Source: Candidatus Gastranaerophilales bacterium (GTDB lineage Bacteria > Cyanobacteriota > Vampirovibrionia > Gastranaerophilales > Gastranaerophilaceae). From it: 64,000 bases of DNA. Shown here piece by piece: positions 30,793 through 40,501 of the stretch; the first letter of the stretch is position 1; the number at the start of each line of letters is the position of its first letter. The stretch is taken from NCBI GenBank assembly GCA_944324455.1, contig CALUWJ010000002.1, positions 81,387 to 145,386 of the forward strand. The letters are read 5' to 3'. Position numbers and translations under genes: made by a program. Under the pieces are notes generated by a model. It saw nothing but the letters and a program-made list of their open reading frames with translations, was not told the DNA's origin and did not search any database.

Positions 30793-31578
30793 ATATAAAA
30801 TATATCCAAGATTTATAATAGCGTATATCAAGATTAAAATACTTATAAATGATGCAATATGGATATTATTTATCGTTAAAACACTATCTAGTCTAATATT
30901 TTCAACAAAAAGCCTGATTAAAGAATAAAAAATTAAATATACAGAAAAAATAACACCATTATTAATATTTTTAAATTTGAGAAAAATAAAAAATAAAATC
31001 AAAAACAAGATAAAGTTCAAAAGACTTTCATATAAAAAAGTCGGATGAAAATATGAGAAATTTTTATATTCAAATGGTCTATAATATTCTTCAACAAAAA
31101 GCTTAATAAACCCGTTATAAGGCAAGCCAAACGCTTCTTGGTTAAAGTAATTGCCCCATCTGCCAATTGCTTGAGATAATGGCATAACCACAGCAAAACA
31201 ATCGCAAAATCGAAAAAAAGAAAGTTTTTTATTTTTGCAATATAAAATAAAAAATATAATGGCAAAAAATATGGCACCATATATTGAAAGACCGCCATGG
31301 TTTACCATTATTATTTCTTTTGGATACTGTAAGTAAAAATCTAAACTTCCGACAACATAAAATAATCTGGCTCCCAGTAAGGAAAAAAGAATCAAATATG
31401 ATGAATTATCCAAAAAATCTTGGGCAGCAATTTTGCTAAATCTTTTTTTTAATATAAAATAAACTGAAATTATTCCAACAAAAATTGCAAACGTTAGGCA
31501 TAATCCATAATATTTAATTGGATAATTAAATATATAAAATGCGACTGAACTGCTTGGATTTGGTATTACAAAAGACAT
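30772..31578 (-). CDS. lgt: Prolipoprotein diacylglyceryl transferase
   Basis: The ATG at 31578 is preferred over TTG at 31584, giving 268 residues. Lgt moves diacylglycerol from phosphatidylglycerol to the lipobox Cys of prolipoproteins in the inner membrane. About seven membrane helices are visible, and the signature GRWGNYFNQEAFG (about residues 138-150) and LIRLFVENIRLDS-type motif are present. Its substrates probably include the lipobox proteins at 31590-32153 and 57908-58186. The gene lies 12 bases past the TPR lipoprotein gene, so the two are probably co-transcribed. Confidence 0.95.
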   Translation of the reverse strand: MSFVIPNPSSSVAFYIFNYPIKYYGLCLTFAIFVGIISVYFILKKRFSKIAAQDFLDNSSYLILFSLLGARLFYVVGSLDFYLQYPKEIIMVNHGGLSIYGAIFFAIIFFILYCKNKKLSFFRFCDCFAVVMPLSQAIGRWGNYFNQEAFGLPYNGFIKLFVEEYYRPFEYKNFSYFHPTFLYESLLNFILFLILFFIFLKFKNINNGVIFSVYLIFYSLIRLFVENIRLDSVLTINNIHIASFISILILIYAIINLGYILYKKERNY

Positions 31579-31589
31579 TATCAACTTTC

Positions 31590-32153
31590 TTATTGCTGAT
31601 TATATTTAACTTTCATTTCAGATAATTTATCATCATTTTGAGTAATTAATCTCGAAACTTCACTTGCATCATCTGCTGCAGGTAAAATTGAAATGTATTT
31701 TTTATAATTTTCATTTGCTTTTTGTAAATAGTCTATAAATTTAACACCTGCACTATATTCATCAGCAGGGTTTGTATATTTGATTTCTTCGATCTCATTA
31801 TCATCGTTTCTTTTTTCAAATAAAGCATGCGCAGCACAATCGTAAGCAACACCCAAAGTATAATTGATTGCAGGTTCATCTTTAATTAATTTATTTGCAA
31901 TTTCAGCTTGCTGTACTGCTTTTTCGCACTGATTAACTCTAACATAAGCAACTGCAAGATTGTAATGTGATTCATAGACATTTGGATCTAAATCAATTGA
32001 TGATTCAAGTCTTGAAATTGCAGAAGATGGGTCACCCTCATCTAAGTATTTGGCTGCAATTTCATTTAATTCTTGCACAGCAAGAGTATGAATACATGCG
32101 CTTGAAAATACCGCACAAAATAACAAGGAAACAAAAACAAATAATTTTCTCAT
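31590..32153 (-). CDS. TPR-containing lipoprotein
   Basis: A 187-residue exported protein. The N-terminal MRKLFVFVSLLFCAVFSSAC is a lipoprotein signal with the lipobox SSAC (Cys20). Two to three TPR helices follow: YLDEGDPSSAISRLESSIDL, then YESHYNLAVAYVRVNQCEKA, then AINYTLGVAYDCAA. TPR repeats bind other proteins, so it is a candidate envelope assembly or docking protein. It is upstream of lgt in the same direction and divergent from the fucosyltransferase-like gene. Confidence 0.8.
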   Translation of the reverse strand: MRKLFVFVSLLFCAVFSSACIHTLAVQELNEIAAKYLDEGDPSSAISRLESSIDLDPNVYESHYNLAVAYVRVNQCEKAVQQAEIANKLIKDEPAINYTLGVAYDCAAHALFEKRNDDNEIEEIKYTNPADEYSAGVKFIDYLQKANENYKKYISILPAADDASEVSRLITQNDDKLSEMKVKYNQQ

Positions 32154-32262
32154 AATAAAATCCTACTTTGTAAAAAATATATTAAGGTTATACTATTATA
32201 AGAATATTTATGTTAAATTAAAATGTAAATCATTCATTTGATTAGTTTTTTGTGCGGAATTT

Positions 32263-33054
32263 ATGGAAAATAATAATTTACTAATACTGGAATATCAGGA
32301 TAACTTTGCAGACAATCTTTCAATATATGCCTACGGTAAAATTCTTGAAAAAAAACAAAAAAGAAAATGCTTTTATGAAAATAATACCCAAAAAAGAGTT
32401 AAATTTGAAAATTCCATGGCATTTTTTAACCTTGATTGTGGTTATATATCGACCAACAGGGTAAAAAATCTTACAAAAGAAGCTTTTTATTATAATCAAA
32501 TCATAATAAATGACAAAAAAATTGATAAAGAGATAAAATCAAAGAAATCAAAAAATAAAATTCTTGATTTAAAACATTTTAAGATTGATGATATTCCTTT
32601 AATTACAGATGATATTCTTAAAGCATTAGAATTCAACAATTGTGATTTTGTCAAAAACTATATTTTGCTTGAAGAAATTTCCACAGTTAATTCAATAGGA
32701 GTTTATGTAAGTCCTAGCGATGTTATTAGTAATGGTGTAGATTGGGAATATATTTCAAAATCAGCTTATAGGCTTAATAAATATATTAAAAAACCAGTTT
32801 TATATGTATTTTCTACAAAAGATATTTCAAATAATATAAATGTTGATATCAAAACAAAATTTATTTGTTTAAATGATTGGAAAGAAGAATTCTATTTGCT
32901 TAGCGCTTGTAAACACAAAATACTGCTTGATTCACCAATGTCTTATTCGGAAAATTTTTGGTCGATTGTTTTAAATCAAAAAGAATATTATTTAAATGCT
33001 TTTAATAAAAAATTAAAAGTAAAAAATAAACCTTTAAATTGGATTAGAATATAA
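32263..33054 (+). CDS. Degenerate alpha-1,2-fucosyltransferase (GT11)-like protein
   Basis: 263 residues. The start LEYQDNFADNLSIYAYGKIL resembles the GLGNQMFQYAFGKAL opening of family GT11. IGVYVSPSDVI sits where these enzymes have the GDP-fucose-binding HxRxGDY. PVLYVFSTKDI, DWKEEFYLLSACKHKILLDS and FWSIVLNQKEYY match the C-terminal DLYLMSLCKHNIIANSxFSWW region. The key HxRxGD motif is lost, so the present activity is doubtful: it may use another donor or be a pseudo-enzyme. It ends exactly one base before the convergent GerMN gene. The family call is my reading of weak similarity. Confidence 0.5.
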   Translation: MENNNLLILEYQDNFADNLSIYAYGKILEKKQKRKCFYENNTQKRVKFENSMAFFNLDCGYISTNRVKNLTKEAFYYNQIIINDKKIDKEIKSKKSKNKILDLKHFKIDDIPLITDDILKALEFNNCDFVKNYILLEEISTVNSIGVYVSPSDVISNGVDWEYISKSAYRLNKYIKKPVLYVFSTKDISNNINVDIKTKFICLNDWKEEFYLLSACKHKILLDSPMSYSENFWSIVLNQKEYYLNAFNKKLKVKNKPLNWIRI

Positions 33055-33684
33055 TTAGTCTAAAGGCTGTTTAATATATACTCCATCACCGCCAAGGTAT
33101 TCAACTTGAGTACCATCTATATATAAATAAACACTTTTATTAGGGGCATATAATTTAACCGTCTTTGATAATTGCTTAACCCTGTTTTCTATACTTTGAG
33201 ATCCGCCGCCATTTCCAAAATTAGACGAAAGATTAACGATAACTTTGTTGTTTTGATTTTGCACTGATATTAAATCAACATTTGGAGGTATTTCAGAGTA
33301 ATAACCGTTTTTTGATTCAGATATAACAGGACCTCTTAATAAAATATTTAGTGCTTTACTTAATCCCACAGGGTTTTGAAATTCTCTTTTAACTAGGGTC
33401 AATTTACCGCTGTTGCTATAAAAACAAACCTTAGAATAATAAACAGGTTTTTTATTGTCTTGTTTTATAGGTTCAGGGGTTTGATTTTTTATTTCTTTAG
33501 ATGTATCTTGTTTTGTTTCATTATTTTCCTTAGCTTTTAATGGATGGTCATCATGTATTCCAAACACCGGATTATTAGATGACAATTTTAATCCGCTATA
33601 ACTGTCGGATGACACATATTGATAGAATAAAAAACCCAAGGCTGCTATTAAACATACAAAAAAAGTTTTAAAAAAAGTATTCAT
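33055..33684 (-). CDS. Membrane-anchored GerMN-domain protein
   Basis: The ATG at 33684 overlaps the truB TGA (ATGA) and has AAGGA upstream, so I prefer it to the TTG at 33690; this gives 209 residues. One N-terminal membrane helix (about residues 4-20) is followed by a Lys/Pro/Gln linker. A GerMN domain at about 95-205 has LLRGP, IPPNVDLISV, VNLSSNFG and YIDGTQVEYLGG. The domain is known from the spore protein GerM and from envelope lipoproteins of non-sporulating bacteria, where the role is mostly unknown. It is the last gene of the infB-rbfA-truB operon. Confidence 0.8.
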   Translation of the reverse strand: MNTFFKTFFVCLIAALGFLFYQYVSSDSYSGLKLSSNNPVFGIHDDHPLKAKENNETKQDTSKEIKNQTPEPIKQDNKKPVYYSKVCFYSNSGKLTLVKREFQNPVGLSKALNILLRGPVISESKNGYYSEIPPNVDLISVQNQNNKVIVNLSSNFGNGGGSQSIENRVKQLSKTVKLYAPNKSVYLYIDGTQVEYLGGDGVYIKQPLD

Positions 33685-34532
33685 TTGCAACTATCCTTAA
33701 ATATTTTCTTTGGTTTAATTAAATTATCCGATAAAACTGCAAATGATACAAGTTTGTTATTATTTGTTAATAGAATTTTATCAAAGTTTATAGCTTGTCG
33801 CGGGCTAATAAAATTGCCATTTACAATTTTTTTAAATTCATCATCCTCAAGTTCATATTTATGAAACATGAGTACATCTAATGGATTTATTAAATTATAT
33901 TTTTCATCATCAAGATTATTAGCACTTTCATACAAAAAATTACCTGCTTTTGTCCTTATCAAATCTGTTAAATATGCACCACATCCTAATTTCATACCTA
34001 AATCATGAGCAAGAGAGCGAATATAAGTACCTTTTTTGCAATTGACTTTAATTTTTACTTTGTCAAAATTATTAAAATCAAGAATTTCAATTGCGTAAAT
34101 CTCAATTTTTCGAGAAAAAGACGCAATATCAATATCTTGATTTTTTCTTGCTATATCACATAATTTTTTGCCATTAAATTTTATTGCAGAATATTTTGGG
34201 GGAATTTGCATACTTTCACCTAAAAAAGAATTAAGCGCGTTGTGCAGTATTGATATTGACACCTCTGGCTTTTTGATAAATATCTTTTCACCTTCGTCAT
34301 CGTATGTTGTTGATTCATAACCCAGACAAATATCTGCAATATATTCTTTATCGGAATTTAAATAATCGAGCAATTTTGTTGCAGAACCAACCCCAACCTG
34401 CATTACACCTGAAGCCAAAGGATCAAGTGTGCCGGAGTGTCCAATTTGTTTAATATTAAGCCTTTTTCTTAATTTTCTTATTAAATCAAATGAAGTTATA
34501 CCTTTAGGCTTAATTATATTTAAAAAATACAT
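33681..34532 (-). CDS. truB: tRNA pseudouridine-55 synthase
   Basis: 283 residues. TruB converts U55 in the T-loop of tRNAs to pseudouridine and also helps tRNA folding. The catalytic Asp lies in GHSGTLDPLASGVM (about residues 31-44). NSFLGESMQIPPKYSAIK, KGTYIRSLAHDLG and YLTDLIRTKAG are the other family blocks. The start codon overlaps the rbfA stop (TAATG). The order infB-rbfA-truB is the widely conserved translation operon. Confidence 0.96.
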   Translation of the reverse strand: MYFLNIIKPKGITSFDLIRKLRKRLNIKQIGHSGTLDPLASGVMQVGVGSATKLLDYLNSDKEYIADICLGYESTTYDDEGEKIFIKKPEVSISILHNALNSFLGESMQIPPKYSAIKFNGKKLCDIARKNQDIDIASFSRKIEIYAIEILDFNNFDKVKIKVNCKKGTYIRSLAHDLGMKLGCGAYLTDLIRTKAGNFLYESANNLDDEKYNLINPLDVLMFHKYELEDDEFKKIVNGNFISPRQAINFDKILLTNNNKLVSFAVLSDNLIKPKKIFKDSCK

Positions 34533-34882
34533 TAAATTTCGCCGCGTTCTATTTTGTTTATCAAATCCATCATTTTTGCGCCATGTTCTAAAGAATCATC
34601 AAGAATAAATAATAATGACGGAGTTTTTCTTAATCGTATTCTTTTGCCTACCTCATGACGAATTTGGCCTGTATGTCTTTCTAATGCAATAGACGTTTTT
34701 TTCTTTTGTTCATCAGTTCCATATACACTATAAAATACTCTTGCAGCAGAATTGTCAGATGAAACATCAACATCAACAATTGAAACCATACCGCATATTG
34801 CAGGGTCTTTTATCTCGCGAAATATAATATCTGATATTTCCCTCATTAAAGCTTTTCTAACTCGTTCATTTCTTAAAGACAT
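34532..34882 (-). CDS. rbfA: 30S ribosome-binding factor A
   Basis: A 116-residue KH-like-fold protein that binds the 30S subunit and helps 16S rRNA 5'-end maturation. RVRKALMREISDIIFREIKDPAICGMVSIVDVDVSSD, split here by its natural pattern, is the N-terminal family signature, and IRLRKTPSLLFILDDSLEHG is the C-terminal one. It is 14 bases downstream of infB and overlaps truB by one base. Confidence 0.95.
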   Translation of the reverse strand: MSLRNERVRKALMREISDIIFREIKDPAICGMVSIVDVDVSSDNSAARVFYSVYGTDEQKKKTSIALERHTGQIRHEVGKRIRLRKTPSLLFILDDSLEHGAKMMDLINKIERGEI

Positions 34883-34896
34883 ATATATTCTTTCAT

Positions 34897-37395
34897 TTAC
34901 ACAAGTGTCTGTGGTTCAACTTCTTTTGTGGTAGATACTTCTATAATATCACCTTCTTGAATATCATTGAATTTAGAGAATGATATACCGCATTCAAAGC
35001 CTTCTTTAACTTCCTTAACGTCATCTTTAAAACGTTTTAATTGGTCAATTTCGCCTTTAAATATTTCTTCGCCATTTCTTATTAAACGGGCAGTTTTAGA
35101 GCGAACAATCTTGCCTTCTGTTACGTAACAACCTGCAATTTTAGTTGTTTTGCCAATAGTAAATACAGCCCTAACTTCAGCTTTACCTAATTCAACATCT
35201 TCAATTTCAGGAGATAACAATGATAACATTGTTTTTTCAATATCTTCTAATACTTGATATATAATATCATATTTTTTAATTTTAACACCTTCTTTTTGCG
35301 CTGAAATTAAAGCATTAGAATCTTCTTTAACCGTAAAACCAAGAATAATTGCATTTGATGCACTGGCTAACATAACATCCGCTTCAGAAATATCACCAAC
35401 ACCAACATGAACAATTTTAGGCACCACTTTAGATGATTTTACATTTTGAATAGCTTGAGAAACAGCTTCAGCTGAACCATTTGTATTGGCTTTGATAATT
35501 AAATTCAAGTTAGTTACCTCGCTATCCGCCATGGCCTCTTTTTGAACATGTGCTGCTGTCATAGCTTCAAGCCTTGTTGAGCGTTCTTGCTGTTTACGTT
35601 CTTCAACAATTTGCTTCATAATTTTTTCATTTTTAACAACTTCAAACAAATCACCTGCTTGAGGAACTTCGTTTAAACCTAAAATTTCTACAGGTGTAGA
35701 TGGACCAGCAGTTCGAACTCTTTTGCCGGAGTCATCTAATAAAGCTCTAACTTTACCACCAACGGTACCAACAACAATTGAATCACCAACTTTTAAAGTA
35801 CCATTTTGAACAAGCATTGTTGCAACAGGGCCTTTTCCTTTGTCTAAGTTAGCTTCAATGATAACACCTGTTGCAGGGCATTTTTCAACTGCTTTTAATT
35901 CTTGCATATCTGCAACAAGCAAGATATATTCAAGCAATTCATCTATTCCTGTTTTTTGTAATGCTGATACCGGAACACAAATTGTATCTCCGCCCCATTT
36001 TTCAGGAATTAAATTATGTTCTGTTAATTCTTGTAAAACTTTATCAGGGTTAGCATCTGGTTTATCCATTTTATTTATTGCAACGATGATAGGAACTCCA
36101 GCTGAACGAGCATGTGATATACTTTCAACTGTTTGGGGCATAACGCCGTCATCGGCCGCTACGACTAAAACAGCTATATCTGTTGATTGCGCACCTCTTA
36201 AACGCATTTGTGTAAATGCTTCATGTCCCGGAGTGTCGATAAAAACAATTTTTCTTTTATCCAACCAAACTGTATAAGCACCGATGCTTTGCGTAATTCC
36301 GCCAACTTCAGTATGAACAATTTTATGTTTAGATGCTCTAATCGAATCCAATAAGGTTGTTTTACCATGGTCAACGTGACCCATAACGGTTACAACGGGA
36401 GCGCGCTTAATAATATCCTCAGGTTTTGCATTTAAAAGATACTTATTTACTTCTTCTTTTTCTTCTTCTTGGGCAATAAATGCCTCAATATCTTCTTCTA
36501 AAACTTCGATTTCAAAATTTTGAGCAACTTTTTTAGCTGTATCGGTATCTATAGGGGTATTAACAGTAACCATAATACCTTCAAGCATTAAGAATTTTAT
36601 TATTTCAGCAGGAGTTTTTCTAATTTTTTCGCTGAGTTCGCCAACGGTCATTGGTTTATTGATTACAACAGAACTAACATCTTCTTGTGCGGCAACTTCT
36701 TGAGTATGCTTTTTGTGTTTATTTTGAACAGCCTTTTCTAAGCTTATTCTTTCCTGTTCTTCTCGCTTGTTTGAATTTCCGTAATCCTTTTTCTTTTTCT
36801 TGCCATTACGGCTTTGATTAGCATACATTTCTTGCGAAATAATATGTCTTTTAATCGGTTGATTTTGTTGCGGTTCTTTTTGTTGTTTTGGTTTTTTATC
36901 TTGCTTTTCAGTCTTCTGTTCTTGAGGCTTAGGCTGCTTAGAAAAATTCTTTCTGGTCATTGAGGGCAAACTTGACAATTTATCAGTTGAATTTTCAATT
37001 TGAATTTTTTTATCCGGTTGTTTTTCCGAAACAATCTGAGTTTTTGAATGTTCAAGTTGTTTTTCTTTTTCAACTTTCTGCTTATTTTCAACCGCGTGTG
37101 ACGCGCTTCTGACAATTTCAAGTTTCGATACAGTTTTAATAATTGGAGCTTCATTATTTCGTTTTTGTTCAACTTGCATTTCTTCAGATTGTTTTTGCTT
37201 TTTTACAACAAATGCTTTTGGTTTAATTGTTGTCTTTTGAGAAGGATTAGCATAAAAAGACCTGATTTTTGAAATATAGCTGTCTCCAACTGTTGAGCTA
37301 TGCGACTTCAAAGACAACCCCAACATCTCGTTTGCCTTTTCAATCAGTTCTTTTGATGTTATATTTAATTCTTTTGCAAGTTCGTGTACTCTCAT
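34897..37395 (-). CDS. infB: Translation initiation factor IF-2
   Basis: The ATG at 37395 follows GGAGC and gives the usual N-terminus MRVHELAKELNITSKELI; the longer frame to 37446 is not supported. The 832-residue GTPase places initiator tRNA on the 30S subunit and promotes subunit joining. A long Lys/Gln/Glu-rich linker (about residues 60-240) separates the N domain from the IF2-N motif. The G domain has the P-loop GHVDHGKT, DTPGHEAFTQMR and NKMDKP, then C-terminal domains ending near VGxxDISEADV-type blocks. nusA is not adjacent, unlike in many genomes. Confidence 0.97.
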   Translation of the reverse strand: MRVHELAKELNITSKELIEKANEMLGLSLKSHSSTVGDSYISKIRSFYANPSQKTTIKPKAFVVKKQKQSEEMQVEQKRNNEAPIIKTVSKLEIVRSASHAVENKQKVEKEKQLEHSKTQIVSEKQPDKKIQIENSTDKLSSLPSMTRKNFSKQPKPQEQKTEKQDKKPKQQKEPQQNQPIKRHIISQEMYANQSRNGKKKKKDYGNSNKREEQERISLEKAVQNKHKKHTQEVAAQEDVSSVVINKPMTVGELSEKIRKTPAEIIKFLMLEGIMVTVNTPIDTDTAKKVAQNFEIEVLEEDIEAFIAQEEEKEEVNKYLLNAKPEDIIKRAPVVTVMGHVDHGKTTLLDSIRASKHKIVHTEVGGITQSIGAYTVWLDKRKIVFIDTPGHEAFTQMRLRGAQSTDIAVLVVAADDGVMPQTVESISHARSAGVPIIVAINKMDKPDANPDKVLQELTEHNLIPEKWGGDTICVPVSALQKTGIDELLEYILLVADMQELKAVEKCPATGVIIEANLDKGKGPVATMLVQNGTLKVGDSIVVGTVGGKVRALLDDSGKRVRTAGPSTPVEILGLNEVPQAGDLFEVVKNEKIMKQIVEERKQQERSTRLEAMTAAHVQKEAMADSEVTNLNLIIKANTNGSAEAVSQAIQNVKSSKVVPKIVHVGVGDISEADVMLASASNAIILGFTVKEDSNALISAQKEGVKIKKYDIIYQVLEDIEKTMLSLLSPEIEDVELGKAEVRAVFTIGKTTKIAGCYVTEGKIVRSKTARLIRNGEEIFKGEIDQLKRFKDDVKEVKEGFECGISFSKFNDIQEGDIIEVSTTKEVEPQTLV

Positions 37396-37465
37396 AGTGC
37401 TCCATTTTATTTTCAAATAATAACTTGTAATTATAAAATAACACAAGCATACTATTAAGTACAGT

Positions 37466-38728
37466 CTAAATATTTAATTGTTCAATTTTTATTAAAGCCC
37501 AAGGACCATTTTTTATTTTTTTTGCATAAAACTTGATAAAAACGGTATTTTTTATTTTAGGATTATTAATGTTAATTTCAGATGGTAATTTTATATGTAC
37601 GTCTGACAACACATCATAAAAATTTAAATTTAGCGTTTTTGAAATAATTTTTTTCTCTACAATATATTCTCTGGAATTTATAATTAATTCAATTTTTACA
37701 TATAAAGAATTTAAAATATATTTCGTATTATTTTTCAAATCAAATAATAAGACATAGTTATCATTATTGTTAAACCATTTTTTATTATTTTTAATATAAA
37801 CATTTTCAATTAAAATATCGTCTTTATAAATATAATATTTTAAAAGCTGCTTTTTAAATCTGGATAACTTTGTAGAGTAATAATTAACACTTCCTAATTT
37901 ATTTGCTGCTTTTGAATCATTTATTAAATCATTTAAAAGTTTATTGTATAAATAAGGATTTACAATATAGGGATTTTTATTAAACACTTCTGAAATATAT
38001 CTGTCAGCTTGAATTTTATCGATATCTACATAAATAAGACCTAATTTATATTTTGCAAGCAATTTTTCGGATAATTTGAGTGAATTATTTAAGTTTAAAA
38101 TTGCATCTTGCGGATTATTATTTTGAATATTGTAATCAGCAAGTTTAATATATGAATTTGCATACTTTTCTTTAATTATATTTAAATATTTGAAATCATT
38201 TAATGCTTTTGCATATTTGTATGCAACCTGATAAGCCTTGTTGGCTCCCTGAGGTTGATTATCTTTCTCTAGATTATCCCCAAGACTTTCATAGATTCGA
38301 GCCTTATATTGGTTATGATATTTATTGCTCATATTCAATTCTTCTGCAATTATTGCAGATGTTGCATAAAGCGAATGCTTTGAACAAAAAATTGCATATC
38401 TAAACAGCGAATAATCAGATCTTGAAGATTTTTTTAGAGCTGAATTATAAAATTCTTCCGCTTTATCTAGCTTATTTAATGATTCATATATTTCAGCCAA
38501 TTTAATGTCAATATAATAATTTAAAGGTTCATTCGATTGGCGTTTTTCTAATTCTCCAATTGTGCAAAAAGTCGAAAGATTGGCCATATTAAGTTCTTCT
38601 TCATTAACTTTTTGTTCACTTGTAAACAAAAGATTTAATTCAATACACAAACACAGAACTACAACGACAAATGCTGCAATTATAAATGTAAAAACATATT
38701 CTTTTATACCATTGTGTGTTTTATTCAT
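37466..38728 (-). CDS. Membrane-anchored TPR protein
   Basis: The ATG at 38728 overlaps the end of the mgtC-like gene by 8 bases and gives a natural N-terminus (MNKTHNGIKEY, then a membrane helix at about 13-33); the frame extends upstream to 38758. The 420-residue product has a periplasmic-side TPR region (YYIDIKLAEIYESLNKLDKA, FRYAIFCSKHSLYATSAI and further units). It ends with a beta-rich C-terminal 100 residues of unknown fold. Probably an envelope protein that binds partners. No enzyme motif is seen. Confidence 0.7.
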   Translation of the reverse strand: MNKTHNGIKEYVFTFIIAAFVVVVLCLCIELNLLFTSEQKVNEEELNMANLSTFCTIGELEKRQSNEPLNYYIDIKLAEIYESLNKLDKAEEFYNSALKKSSRSDYSLFRYAIFCSKHSLYATSAIIAEELNMSNKYHNQYKARIYESLGDNLEKDNQPQGANKAYQVAYKYAKALNDFKYLNIIKEKYANSYIKLADYNIQNNNPQDAILNLNNSLKLSEKLLAKYKLGLIYVDIDKIQADRYISEVFNKNPYIVNPYLYNKLLNDLINDSKAANKLGSVNYYSTKLSRFKKQLLKYYIYKDDILIENVYIKNNKKWFNNNDNYVLLFDLKNNTKYILNSLYVKIELIINSREYIVEKKIISKTLNLNFYDVLSDVHIKLPSEININNPKIKNTVFIKFYAKKIKNGPWALIKIEQLNI

Positions 38729-39419
38729 AATATTCTCTGATCTCAATGGATTCAACATTGTTTATTTGTTTGAAAATTTCATTTATATCTTTAATCGATT
38801 TTTTAGTAGAAACAACTCCTTTAAAGCTTAATTCATTTGAATTTAGCAACTTTTTATTAAATTTAAATATTTTATGAAAATTTGTTTCAAAAATCTGCTG
38901 AATTTTATCGCATTCATCTAATGAAGCACAAATTGTTATTTCAAAAAGCGTATAAAATATTTTTCTTTTAGATAAAAAATTTTTTTCCAGTCTTCTAATT
39001 AAAATTAAAACAACCAAAGTAACCAATGAGGCTAATATTGCTGTCATATATTCACCACAACCGCATGACATACCAATAGCAGCGCATATCCACAATGTAG
39101 CTGCAGTAGTAATTCCAGACACGCTAGTTCCATGACGCATAACAGTACCTGCACCGATAAAACCAATACCGGTAATAACTTGTGCTGCAATACGAGCAGG
39201 GTCATTGGTACCTATAACATCAACTGCAATATGCATTTTAAAACCATAAATTGATAGTATCGTAAAAACGCAAGCACCCAATGAAACTAATATGTGCGTT
39301 CTTAAACCCGCAAATTTTCCTGTTAATTCTCTTTCAATACCAGGGATGAAAGCAAGTAATGTGGCTAAAATAATTCTAAACAGTATAATAATATTTGGAT
39401 CAAGTGCTGTTACTTCCAT
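38721..39419 (-). CDS. MgtC/SapB-family membrane protein
   Basis: 232 residues. Four to five membrane helices are followed by a C-terminal ACT-like cytoplasmic domain (about 145-230). The family signature GIERELTGKFAGLRTHILVS (about residues 27-46) and GIGFIGAGTVMR (about 90-101) are clear. MgtC-type proteins modulate membrane energetics or Mg-limited growth, and other members are plain transporter-like proteins, so the exact role is open. It lies between the peptide-type ABC permeases and the TPR protein on the same strand. Confidence 0.9.
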   Translation of the reverse strand: MEVTALDPNIIILFRIILATLLAFIPGIERELTGKFAGLRTHILVSLGACVFTILSIYGFKMHIAVDVIGTNDPARIAAQVITGIGFIGAGTVMRHGTSVSGITTAATLWICAAIGMSCGCGEYMTAILASLVTLVVLILIRRLEKNFLSKRKIFYTLFEITICASLDECDKIQQIFETNFHKIFKFNKKLLNSNELSFKGVVSTKKSIKDINEIFKQINNVESIEIREYYE

Positions 39420-39436
39420 ATTTAATTCCCTATAAA

Positions 39437-40501
39437 CTATGTTTTCGGATCAAGAATATCTCTTATTTTATCGCCTAATACATTAAAAGACAAAACTGCA
39501 ATAAAAATTAAAAAACCGGGGGTCAAAAGCCAAGGTCTATATATAATATTTGCAAATTCTTGAGCTTCTCTTAACATATTTCCCCAACTTGCATCCGGCA
39601 ACTGAATTCCGAGCCCTAAAAAACTTAAACCGGATTCGGCAAGAATATATGATGGCACCGATAAAGTTATTGCTATTATGACATAGCTTGATGTTTGAGG
39701 CAAAATATGCTTTAATATTATTCTTTTTCTTGATGCACCGATAGTTTCAATAGATTTAATGTATTCTTGATTTTTAATAGATAAAACCATGCCTCGTATA
39801 ACTCTTGAAAAACCAGCCCAGCCAATTAAAGCCAATATTGCGGTAATCAAAGTAAATCTTTGCACTGATGTCATATTAGAAGGTAATATAGATGCTAAAA
39901 TAATTAATAAATAAAAACTTGGAATAGACATTATAGCTTCAGCAACTCTCATAAAGATTTTATCTGTAAGTCCACCAAAATACCCCGAAATACCGCCATA
40001 AATTGCACCAATCGGGAAAGAAATTAATAAAGCCAAAAAACCAATTGTAAGAGAAATTCTTCCGCCAAAAAATAACCTTGAATAGACATCATGCCCATTG
40101 ATATCAGTTCCCAATAAAAATAAATTGCAATCGTCCGGTTTTGAAATTAAATGTATATTTGTTTTAAAAATGCCAAGTAATTTATATTCGTATCCTTTAC
40201 CAAAAAGACTAATCGGATACTTTTTATCTCTATTTTGTTTGTATTCTATTGTCAAATAGTCTTTATTAAAAGATTTAATGTAGTTATATGTATACGGATG
40301 TTTTACAATTTTATTATTCTTATCAAGAACATAAATGTTACTTGGCGGTTGATACGCTAATTTGCGATTTGCATATGTAGAGGGATAAAGTGCAAAAAAA
40401 TCAGCAAACAAAATTAAAACATACATTAAAATAAGTATAATTAAAGCAATAAAAGGAATTTTATCTTTTTTTATCTTGATAAAAAAATCGCTAAATTTCA
40501 C
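39437..40501 (-). CDS. ABC transporter permease, OppC/DppC type
   Basis: 354 residues starting with GTG at 40501, directly abutting the stop of the OppB-type gene. One N-terminal helix, then a polar 120-residue stretch outside the membrane, then the BPD_transp_1 domain with five helices. The EAA loop is IKNQEYIKSIETIGASRKRI (about 235-254), where the ATPase docks. SGLSFLGLGIQLPDASWGNM is typical of OppC/DppC peptide and nickel permeases. The N-terminal polar insert of about 100 residues is longer than usual. No ATPase or binding protein is in this window. Confidence 0.92.
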   Translation of the reverse strand: MKFSDFFIKIKKDKIPFIALIILILMYVLILFADFFALYPSTYANRKLAYQPPSNIYVLDKNNKIVKHPYTYNYIKSFNKDYLTIEYKQNRDKKYPISLFGKGYEYKLLGIFKTNIHLISKPDDCNLFLLGTDINGHDVYSRLFFGGRISLTIGFLALLISFPIGAIYGGISGYFGGLTDKIFMRVAEAIMSIPSFYLLIILASILPSNMTSVQRFTLITAILALIGWAGFSRVIRGMVLSIKNQEYIKSIETIGASRKRIILKHILPQTSSYVIIAITLSVPSYILAESGLSFLGLGIQLPDASWGNMLREAQEFANIIYRPWLLTPGFLIFIAVLSFNVLGDKIRDILDPKT

